DNA of 64,000 bases, from assembly GCA_030418545.1 (NCBI GenBank), contig QAIB01000006.1, positions 124,001 through 188,000 of the forward strand. The letters are read 5' to 3'. The DNA is from Xenophilus aerolatus. GTDB lineage: Bacteria; Pseudomonadota; Gammaproteobacteria; Burkholderiales; Burkholderiaceae_C. Positions within the stretch are counted from its first letter, which is position 1. Each line of letters begins with the position of its first letter. A program made the translations under genes and the position numbers. Positions 54,188 through 61,115 of the stretch are shown piece after piece. The notes beneath the pieces were generated by a model, which worked only from the letters and a program-made list of their open reading frames with translations, made no database searches and had not been told where the DNA came from.

Positions 54188-55359
54188 GGCGAGATGGGCG
54201 CGGGCGAATCACGCCGGGCCGCCACGTTGTTGAGCCGCGCCGTGGTGGCGAACACGTGCCGCTTGTAGGCGTCGTTGAAGGGGCCGAGCGTCGCCGCGCC
54301 GAGCTGGTAGGTGCGCGTGTCGGTGTGGCCGGGGCTCGTCTCCGGGCTGCGTGCCAGCAGGTGGACCTGCACGGCCACCACGTTGATGAGCTGGTCCGCG
54401 GTGCAGCCGGCCGCCCCGGTGCAGTGGACGAAGGCGCCGTCGGGACTGCCGTCGCCACGGTTCCTGGGCGTCGTGCGCACGGCGCTGTCGGCCCAGTCGA
54501 CCGCCTTGCTGTAGTCGATCGCGGCACCGGTCTTGCTGAGCGTGTCGATGCCCAGCTCCACGCGCATCGATTCGATGCCTTCGATGAGCGCCTGGGCCGG
54601 CTGCTGGCCCAGGGTCACGCCGTCGGCGCCCAGGCCGAAGCGCGAACGCGCCAGCGTCGGCAGGCCGTCGCCCTGGGTCTGGGCGAAGTCGCGCACGTAG
54701 TAGATGTCGGAAATGAAGCCGCGCTTGAGCGCAGGGGTGGCGCAGTCGCGACGCAGCAGGGTGGTGAAGCCGCTGGTCGCCAGCTCGAAGGACGAGGAGG
54801 CCTGGCTGCCGCACTGCGAGGACTGGAAGTACAGCGAATTCGCCACCTCGGCGGCGCATCCGACGTCGCCCACCGCGCAGGTGTCGGCATGGCGCACGAC
54901 CAGGATGTCGGTGCCGGCCTTGCGGTTCGTGACCACACCGGCGCAGCTGGTCGGCACGGTGTCGTAGGTCTGCACGGGGATGGCGAGCAGGCTGCGGCGA
55001 TACGCTGCGGTCCAGGTCGTGAGGTCGTAGGCCATGCAGGGGTCGGGCGCGGCGCCGGTGGGCACCTCCGACGGGTCCGGCGCACCGCTCAGGGTGACGT
55101 CGTCGAACTGGGGGGTGTAGGTTTCCCAGAAGCCGGCGTGCTCCAGCTCGCCCTGCAGCACGAAGCTGCCGAGGCGCCCGCTCTCGATCTGACGGTTGAC
55201 CTTGACCATCTCGCGCTGAGCGTTGCTGATGTTGAGGAACAGCGCGATCAGCGCCGCCACCACGATCAGCGTGATGGTGATGGTCACCATCAGCTCGATC
55301 AGCGTGACGCCGCGCTGTCGCGAGGCGGGCCTCGAGGTGGGGGCGTGCCCGGGCCTCAT
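54184..55359 (-). CDS. pilW: PilW-type minor pilin
   Basis: The product has 391 residues. The prepilin motif is RQRGVTLIELMVTITITLIVVAALIALF (G before V, Glu at +5), followed by a large beta domain with several Cys residues (SCAGVVTN, DTCAVGDVGCAAEV, SQCGSQASSSFEL), probably forming disulfides in the periplasm. The length fits PilW of the Comamonadaceae type. The start at 55359 overlaps the pilV stop by four bases. Part of the pilus tip-priming complex. Confidence 0.92.
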   Translation of the reverse strand: MRPGHAPTSRPASRQRGVTLIELMVTITITLIVVAALIALFLNISNAQREMVKVNRQIESGRLGSFVLQGELEHAGFWETYTPQFDDVTLSGAPDPSEVPTGAAPDPCMAYDLTTWTAAYRRSLLAIPVQTYDTVPTSCAGVVTNRKAGTDILVVRHADTCAVGDVGCAAEVANSLYFQSSQCGSQASSSFELATSGFTTLLRRDCATPALKRGFISDIYYVRDFAQTQGDGLPTLARSRFGLGADGVTLGQQPAQALIEGIESMRVELGIDTLSKTGAAIDYSKAVDWADSAVRTTPRNRGDGSPDGAFVHCTGAAGCTADQLINVVAVQVHLLARSPETSPGHTDTRTYQLGAATLGPFNDAYKRHVFATTARLNNVAARRDSPAPISP

Positions 55360-55928
55360 GACAGGTTCCCGATGCGCACCAGCGTGGTGATGGTGCGGCG
55401 GCACAGGTCGTTGACGCAGGGGCCGCTGCTGCCGTCGTAGGCGTCCTTGCCGCAGGTGACGCCGGCAGGCGGTGCGGCCACCGGCGCCAGCCCCTGCCAC
55501 GCGACGGTGACCAGGTATTCGTTGGCGCCGGTCGCCCCCACCGCCTGGACGCAGCCGCGCCCCCCGATCACGGTGCCCACGGCGCTGGTGCCGGAGCGCT
55601 CGGCGGCGCCCTGCAGCGCCGCGCACCACTGGGCGACGTCGATCTGCTGGCGCGTGCCGGTGGGGGCGCCGCAGGTGGTGCCGGCGCCCACCGGCTGGGC
55701 CGTCACGTAGTCGGCGGCATGCAGGCGGTTGATGGCGATGCGGCTGGCCATGTCCTGCAACAGCACCAGCGCCTGCGAGCGCTGGTAGGCCTCCATTTCC
55801 GAGGCCTGCATGCGGGCGTGCAGCCCGACCAGGCCGAAGAGCCCGAAGGCGAGCAGCAGCAGCGTGACCAGCACCTCGATCAGGCTGGCGCCGCGCTGGA
55901 GGCGCGCCGGGCGCGGGGCGGGCCTCAC
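55356..55928 (-). CDS. pilV: PilV-type minor pilin
   Basis: The product has 190 residues. The prepilin N-terminus is QRGASLIEVLVTLLLLAFGLFGLVG, with cleavage after Gly and Glu at +5, the standard PilV pattern, then a short beta domain. I chose the GTG at 55928 because it overlaps the pilE stop as GTGA; a GTG three bases earlier is nearly as good. GGAGGG in the end of pilE provides the ribosome site. Second gene of the minor pilin operon. Confidence 0.9.
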   Translation of the reverse strand: MRPAPRPARLQRGASLIEVLVTLLLLAFGLFGLVGLHARMQASEMEAYQRSQALVLLQDMASRIAINRLHAADYVTAQPVGAGTTCGAPTGTRQQIDVAQWCAALQGAAERSGTSAVGTVIGGRGCVQAVGATGANEYLVTVAWQGLAPVAAPPAGVTCGKDAYDGSSGPCVNDLCRRTITTLVRIGNLS

Positions 55929-56311
55929 CACTTGCCCTCCGGCGTCTTCACGCCCTGGCTGTCCAGCGTCAGGTTGCCATCGGACGCCTGGCTCCCCTTG
56001 GGCTGGAAGGTGATGGTGAAGGTCGGCGGCCCGCTGCTCGAGAGGGCGACGTCGTAGTCGTAGCTGGCCGCGATCTCGGTCGGCAGGACGTAGCCACCCG
56101 CGATCAGCGCGGTCTTGTCGGCGTAGACGCGCTGGGCCAGCAGGTACTGCTGCTCGCGGTTGGCGATGTTCATCATCTCCGCCTGCGCCGCCGAGCGCTT
56201 GGAGCGGATGACGTACTGGTTGTAGCTGGGCAGGGCGATGGCGGCCAGGATCGCCACGATGGCGACCGTGATCAGCACCTCGATCAACGTGAACCCGCGT
56301 GCGCGGCGCAT
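55925..56311 (-). CDS. pilE: PilE-type minor pilin
   Basis: The product has 128 residues. Type IV prepilin: RRARGFTLIEVLITVAIVAILAAIALPSY, cleaved between Gly6 and Phe7, with Glu at +5. A compact C-terminal beta domain is typical of PilE minor pilins rather than of the major PilA, which is longer and has a terminal disulfide loop; there is no Cys pair here. ATG 56311 follows GAGGG by five bases. It is the first gene of pilE-pilV-pilW-pilX-pilY1-fimT, so the promoter is in the AT-rich stretch 56340-56400; a weak TTCATT-17-TACGAT pair is visible there on the minus strand. Confidence 0.9.
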   Translation of the reverse strand: MRRARGFTLIEVLITVAIVAILAAIALPSYNQYVIRSKRSAAQAEMMNIANREQQYLLAQRVYADKTALIAGGYVLPTEIAASYDYDVALSSSGPPTFTITFQPKGSQASDGNLTLDSQGVKTPEGKW

Positions 56312-56602
56312 CTGAACCCTCTGAACCTCAACCCTCGGACTACATATCGTAACGTTGTAAATGGGAAAAATGAACATTTTTTGACCCTTGAGCTTTTGGA
56401 CTAAGCCGAAAGCAACGTGGTGGCACCAAGACGGCACGCGGCCGGGGGTCAGCGCGCGGCCTGCCACGCCAAGCGAAGGCCGCCCGATACGAGCCTCCGC
56501 CGGCTGCCCGGCGGCAGTCGCCCACATCGCACGTGGGCGCTGTCCCGCACGGCCGGGGCCGGCGCCACGCGAGGCTCGACGCCTTCCACGGAGATTCCCA
56601 CG

Positions 56603-57277
56603 ATGACTTCCCGCCTTGCGGCGCCGGCCCTGTCCCGGCGCAACCTGTTGCTGGCCGGCGGTGCCGGCGCGGCCGGCGTGGCCCTGCCCGGCTGTGCGAG
56701 CTCGGGCACCGGCACGGCGGCCCCCCAACCGTCCGGCGCCGCGCCCGACGGAGGCGTGCCGCAGAGCGTCTCGCTCACCGTCAACGGCCAGGCGCAGCGC
56801 CTGGAACTGGACACCCGCACCACCCTGCTCGACGCGCTGCGCGAGCACCTGCAGCTTGGCGGCACCAAGAAGGGCTGCGACCACGGCCAGTGCGGCGCCT
56901 GCACGGTGCTGGTCGATGGGCGCCGCATCAACGCCTGCCTCACGCTGGCCGTGATGCACGAGGGCGCCCAGGTGACGACCATCGAGGGCCTGGGCACCCC
57001 CACCCGCATGCATCCGCTGCAGGCCGCCTTCGTCAAGCACGACGGCTACCAGTGCGGCTACTGCACCCCCGGTCAGATCTGCTCGGCCGTCGGCGCGCTG
57101 GACGAGCTGCGCCGCGGCGTGCCCAGCCACGTGAGCGGCGACATCACCGCCCAGCCGCTGCTGTCGGCCGACGAGCTGCGCGAACGCATGAGCGGCAACA
57201 TCTGCCGCTGCGGCGCGTACTCGAACATCGTGGACGCGATCACCGAGGTGGCGCAGACGCCCGGAGGCCGCGCATGA
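56603..57277 (+). CDS. paoA: PaoA-type 2Fe-2S subunit of aldehyde oxidoreductase
   Basis: A 224-residue iron-sulfur subunit of a xanthine-oxidase-family enzyme. A twin-arginine signal ([15 protein letters not shown]) at residues 11-25 shows periplasmic export of the folded complex, as in E. coli PaoABC (YagTSR). The plant-type ferredoxin cluster is bound by [17 protein letters not shown] and INAC; the second cluster by [10 protein letters not shown] and [14 protein letters not shown] (56590-56593) lies before ATG 56603. It overlaps paoB by four bases. The three subunits oxidise aldehydes to acids, in E. coli aromatic ones, with molybdenum cofactor. Confidence 0.92.
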   Translation: MTSRLAAPALSRRNLLLAGGAGAAGVALPGCASSGTGTAAPQPSGAAPDGGVPQSVSLTVNGQAQRLELDTRTTLLDALREHLQLGGTKKGCDHGQCGACTVLVDGRRINACLTLAVMHEGAQVTTIEGLGTPTRMHPLQAAFVKHDGYQCGYCTPGQICSAVGALDELRRGVPSHVSGDITAQPLLSADELRERMSGNICRCGAYSNIVDAITEVAQTPGGRA

Positions 57278-58230
57278 AGGCCTTCAGCTACGAACGGGCC
57301 GCGACGCCCGAAGCCGCTGCGGCCGCCGTGGCGCAGCGCCCGGGCGCCAAGTTCATCGCCGGCGGCACCAACCTGCTCGACCTCATGAAGCTGCAGATCG
57401 AGACGCCCGCGCACCTGGTGGACGTGAACGCGCTCGGCCTGGACCGCATCGAGGCCGCACCCGACGGCGGCCTGCGCATCGGCGCCCTGGTGCGCAACAC
57501 CGACCTGGCGGCCGACGCGCGCGTGCGGCGCGACTACGGCGTGCTCTCGCGCGCGCTGCTGGCCGGCGCATCCGGCCAGCTGCGCAACAAGGCCACCACC
57601 GCCGGCAACCTGCTGCAGCGCACCCGCTGCCCCTACTTCTACGACACGGCCCAGCCCTGCAACAAGCGTCAGCCGGGCAGCGGCTGCTCCGCCATCGGCG
57701 GCGTGGCGCGGCAGCTGGCGGTGATCGGCGGCAGCGAGGCCTGCATCGCCACGCACCCGAGCGACATGGCGGTGGCCATGCGCGCGCTCGACGCCACCGT
57801 GGAGACGGTGCACGCCAGCGGCGAACGGCGCCGCATCCCGATCGCGGACTTCCACCGCCTGCCCGGCAACACGCCCGAGGTCGAGACGGCCCTCAAGCCC
57901 GGCGAGCTGATCACCGCCGTGACGCTGCCGCCGCCGGTGGGCGGCGTGCAGCTCTACCGCAAGGTGCGCGACCGCGCGTCCTATGCCTTCGCGCTGGTGT
58001 CGGTCGCGGCGATCGTCCAGCGCGACGGCCGCGCCCGCGTCGCCTTCGGCGGCCTGGCGCCCAAGCCCTGGCGGGTGGAGGCGGCCGAGCCCGCGCTCGC
58101 GACCGACCTGCGCGCCGGCACGGCCAGCCTCTTCGCCGGAGCCCGGCCCGCCCCCGACAACGCGTTCAAGCTCACGCTGGCCGAACGCACCCTGGCCGCC
58201 ACGCTGGCGGAAGCAAAGGCACGCGCATGA
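57274..58230 (+). CDS. paoB: PaoB-type FAD subunit of aldehyde oxidoreductase
   Basis: A 318-residue FAD-binding subunit. FAD motifs: [14 protein letters not shown] (residues 28-41) and [18 protein letters not shown], plus [11 protein letters not shown]. The stretch from RCPYFYD through [11 protein letters not shown] adds cysteines that bind a 4Fe-4S cluster in E. coli PaoB, a feature absent from ordinary xanthine dehydrogenases. No signal peptide; it should travel with PaoA. Both ends overlap neighbours by four bases, so paoA-paoB-paoC are tightly coupled. Confidence 0.92.
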   Translation: MKAFSYERAATPEAAAAAVAQRPGAKFIAGGTNLLDLMKLQIETPAHLVDVNALGLDRIEAAPDGGLRIGALVRNTDLAADARVRRDYGVLSRALLAGASGQLRNKATTAGNLLQRTRCPYFYDTAQPCNKRQPGSGCSAIGGVARQLAVIGGSEACIATHPSDMAVAMRALDATVETVHASGERRRIPIADFHRLPGNTPEVETALKPGELITAVTLPPPVGGVQLYRKVRDRASYAFALVSVAAIVQRDGRARVAFGGLAPKPWRVEAAEPALATDLRAGTASLFAGARPAPDNAFKLTLAERTLAATLAEAKARA

Positions 58231-60437
58231 AGTTCGACACCCCCGCCACCACCAACCCGATCGACCAGCTGCAGGTCGTCGGGCGGCCGACCCCGCGCAT
58301 CGACGGCCCGCGCAAGACCACCGGCACCGCCCGCTATGCCTACGAGCAGCGCGAGACGCCCACCACGCCGGCCTACGGCTACGTGCTGGGCGCGGGCATC
58401 GCCAAGGGCCGCATCGTTTCGATGGACGTATCGGCCGCGCGCGCTGCACCGGGCGTGCTGGCCATCGTCACGGCCGAGAACGCCGGCAAGCTCGACAAGG
58501 GCCAGTACAACACCGCGCCGCTGCTGGGCGGCCCGCAGATCGCCCACTACCACCAGGCCATCGCCGTGGTGGTGGCCGACACCTTCGAGCGGGCGCGAGA
58601 CGCCGCGCACCGCATCCGCGTGCGTTACGAGGCCACCCCCGGCGCCTTCGACCTCGCGGCCGTGAAGGACGGCGCGCCGCTGGCCAAGCCCGGCCCCGAC
58701 GGCGGCCCGCCGCAGACCGCCGTGGGCGACTTCGCCGGCGCCTTCGCGGCCGCGCCGGTGAAGCTCGACGCCACCTACGAAACGCCCGACCACAGCCACG
58801 CCATGATGGAGCCGCATGCCTCCATCGCGGCCTGGCAGGGCGACCGCCTCACGGTGTGGACCTCCAACCAGATGATCGACTGGTGCACCGGCGACCTCGC
58901 CAAGACCCTGGGCATTCCCAAGGAGAAGGTGCGCCTGGTCTCGCCCTTCGTGGGCGGCGGCTTCGGCGGCAAGCTCTTCGTGCGTGCCGATGCGCTGCTG
59001 GCCGCACTGGGGGCGCGCGCGGCTGGCCGGCCGGTCAAGGTGGCACTGCAGCGGCCGCTGATCGGCAACAACACCACGCACCGGCCCGCGACCATCCAGC
59101 GCATCCGCCTGGGCGCGACGGCCGACGGGCGGCTCACCGCCATCGCGCACGAGAGCTGGTCGGGCGACCAGCCCGAAGGCCAGCCCGAGACGGCCGTGGG
59201 CCAGACACGCCTGCTGTATGCCGCGCCCAACCGCATGACGGCCATGCGCCTGGCGGTGCTGCACCTGCCCGAGGGCAATGCCATGCGCGCGCCGGGCGAG
59301 GCGCCGGGGATGATGGCGCTGGAGATCGCGATGGACGAGATGGCGGAGAAGCTGGGCCTCGACCCGGTGGAGTTCCGCATCCGCAACGACACGCAGGTCG
59401 ACCCCGAGAAGCCGCAGCGCGCCTTCTCGCAGCGCCGGCTCGTCGACTGCCTGCGCATCGGCGCCGAGCGCTTCGGCTGGAACCGCCGCAGCGCCCGGCC
59501 CGCGCAGGTGCGCGACGGCCGCTGGCTGGTCGGCCTGGGCGTGGCCGCCGCCTTCCGCAACAACCTGCTGACCCAATCGGCCGCGCGCGTGCGGCTGGGC
59601 CGCGACGGCATCGTCACGGTCGAGACCGACATGACCGACATCGGCACCGGCAGCTACACCATCCTTGCCCAGACCGCGGCCGAGATGATGGGCGTGGGTC
59701 TGGACCGGGTGAACGTGCGCCTGGGCGACTCGACGCTGCCGGCCTCCTGCGGTTCGGGCGGCCAGTGGGGCGCGAACAACTCGACCTCGGGCGTGTACGC
59801 GGCCTGCATGAAGCTGCGCGAGGCCGTGGCCCGCAAGCTGGGCATGGACCCAGTCGAGGCCACCTTCGCCGACGGCCGCGTGCGCGGCGGCGGGCGGGCG
59901 CTGCCGCTCGCGCAGGCAGCCGGCGACGGCGAACTGGTGGCCGAGGACCACATCGAGTACGGCGACCTCGACAAGAAGTACCAGCAGTCGACCTTCGGCG
60001 CGCACTTCGTCGAAGTGGGCGTGGACCCGGCCACGGCCGAGATCCGCGTGCGGCGCATGCTGGCCGTCTGCGCGGCCGGACGCATCATCAACCCGACCTC
60101 GGCGCGCAGCCAGGTGATCGGCGCGATGACCATGGGCGTGGGCGCGGCGCTGATGGAGGAGCTGGCGATCGACAAGCGCCGCGGCTTCTTCGTCAACCAC
60201 GACCTGGCGGGCTACGAGGTGCCGGTACATGCCGACATCCCGCACCAGGACGTGGTGTTCCTGGACGAGACCGACCCGATCTCCTCGCCGATGAAGGCCA
60301 AGGGCGTCGGCGAGCTGGGCATCTGCGGTGTCGCGGCAGCAGTGGCCAATGCGGTCTACAACGCGAGCGGCGTGCGCGTGCGGCACTACCCGGTGACGCT
60401 GGACAAGCTGCTGGCCGGGCTGCCGATGCCGGCTTGA
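58227..60437 (+). CDS. paoC: PaoC-type molybdenum cofactor subunit of aldehyde oxidoreductase
   Basis: The product has 736 residues and is the catalytic subunit. Molybdopterin-cofactor loops include [37 protein letters not shown], and [14 protein letters not shown]. The base that activates water is Glu696 in KGVGELGIC, the expected place near the C-terminus. N-terminal [22 protein letters not shown] is the family's first domain. The first gene of the set carries the Tat signal. No XdhC/PaoD-type maturation factor is seen in the window, so it must lie elsewhere. Likely detoxifies aldehydes in the periplasm. Its terminator region holds the second 66-base hairpin repeat. Confidence 0.93.
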   Translation: MKFDTPATTNPIDQLQVVGRPTPRIDGPRKTTGTARYAYEQRETPTTPAYGYVLGAGIAKGRIVSMDVSAARAAPGVLAIVTAENAGKLDKGQYNTAPLLGGPQIAHYHQAIAVVVADTFERARDAAHRIRVRYEATPGAFDLAAVKDGAPLAKPGPDGGPPQTAVGDFAGAFAAAPVKLDATYETPDHSHAMMEPHASIAAWQGDRLTVWTSNQMIDWCTGDLAKTLGIPKEKVRLVSPFVGGGFGGKLFVRADALLAALGARAAGRPVKVALQRPLIGNNTTHRPATIQRIRLGATADGRLTAIAHESWSGDQPEGQPETAVGQTRLLYAAPNRMTAMRLAVLHLPEGNAMRAPGEAPGMMALEIAMDEMAEKLGLDPVEFRIRNDTQVDPEKPQRAFSQRRLVDCLRIGAERFGWNRRSARPAQVRDGRWLVGLGVAAAFRNNLLTQSAARVRLGRDGIVTVETDMTDIGTGSYTILAQTAAEMMGVGLDRVNVRLGDSTLPASCGSGGQWGANNSTSGVYAACMKLREAVARKLGMDPVEATFADGRVRGGGRALPLAQAAGDGELVAEDHIEYGDLDKKYQQSTFGAHFVEVGVDPATAEIRVRRMLAVCAAGRIINPTSARSQVIGAMTMGVGAALMEELAIDKRRGFFVNHDLAGYEVPVHADIPHQDVVFLDETDPISSPMKAKGVGELGICGVAAAVANAVYNASGVRVRHYPVTLDKLLAGLPMPA

Positions 60438-60484
60438 AGCCGGGGGCTGGGCTTCGACAGGCTCCGCCCGAACGCTGGGGTGAA

Positions 60485-60550
60485 ATCGTCACGAACGTGA
60501 CGAATTCGGCCGCAGCCCGCGCCGGGTGTGGGCTCGCGGCCGATTGCACT
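60485..60550. repeat. 66-base hairpin element, copy 2 (between convergent genes)
   Basis: Same borders as the copy at 47382: TCACG-AA-CGTGA, GAATTCGGCCGCAGC, loop, GGCCGATTGCACT. CGGCCGC-AGCCC pairs with GGGCT-C-GCGGCCG, so bases differ from copy 1 in the stem while pairing is kept. It lies 47 bases after paoC and ends nine bases before the end of the convergent RidA gene. Confidence 0.7.
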
Positions 60551-60559
60551 TTGCCGTTT

Positions 60560-61021
60560 TCAGCGCCTGGCGGGCAGGTACATCGTGGCCTCGACCTCGA
60601 CCAGCACGCCGTCGCCCGGCAGGAAGCGGTTCACCTCGACCACCGTGCTGACCGGCGGCTCGCCGGGGTAGAAGAGGCCGCGCACGCGGTTGAAGAAGGC
60701 GTAGTGCGGCAGGTGGGTGAAGTACTGCACCAGCTTCACCACGTCGTCCATCGTGCCGCCGTGCTCGGCCGCGATCTGTCGGATGCGCTCGAGCACGAAC
60801 CAACTCTGCGCCACGATCGGCGCCTCGAACACGTCGACCGACATCTGCCCCGTGGCATAGCCCAGGCCGCGCAACGGCGCCTGCGCGGCCTCGGGCAGTT
60901 CCTCGTAAGTGGACACGGCGCGGCGCGTGGCCGGGTCGACGGCGACGACGCCGCTCATGAAAACGAAATCGCCCACGCGCTTGGCAGCGGCGTAGCGGGC
61001 CATGGGTTTGCCCATGCTCAT
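60560..61021 (-). CDS. RidA/YjgF-family protein
   Basis: A 153-residue Rid-superfamily protein, probably trimeric and cytosolic. Family features: FVFMSGVVAVDPAT (about residues 18-31), VFEAPIVAQSWFVLERIRQIA, MDDVVKLVQYFTHLPHYAFFNRV, and VSTVVEVNRFLPGDGVLVEVEATM. The conserved Arg that in RidA binds the 2-aminoacrylate carboxylate is replaced in the matching stretch (TVVEVNRFL has Asn-Arg), so it may act on another enamine or imine. GGAG lies seven bases upstream of ATG 61021. It lies downstream of aceE on the same strand. Confidence 0.82.
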   Translation of the reverse strand: MSMGKPMARYAAAKRVGDFVFMSGVVAVDPATRRAVSTYEELPEAAQAPLRGLGYATGQMSVDVFEAPIVAQSWFVLERIRQIAAEHGGTMDDVVKLVQYFTHLPHYAFFNRVRGLFYPGEPPVSTVVEVNRFLPGDGVLVEVEATMYLPARR

Positions 61022-61115
61022 GGGAAGGCTCCGGGAAGTTGGACGCGACAGGTACGGCGCATTCTGCGCCGCGTCGACGTCCGGGCAGCAACCTGCATGC
61101 CCGCGCGCCGCCGCC

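Noticed and set aside
57981-60386. An 801-codon minus-strand frame opposite paoC
   Set aside because: It is antisense to a complete molybdenum hydroxylase subunit and has shadow-type composition.
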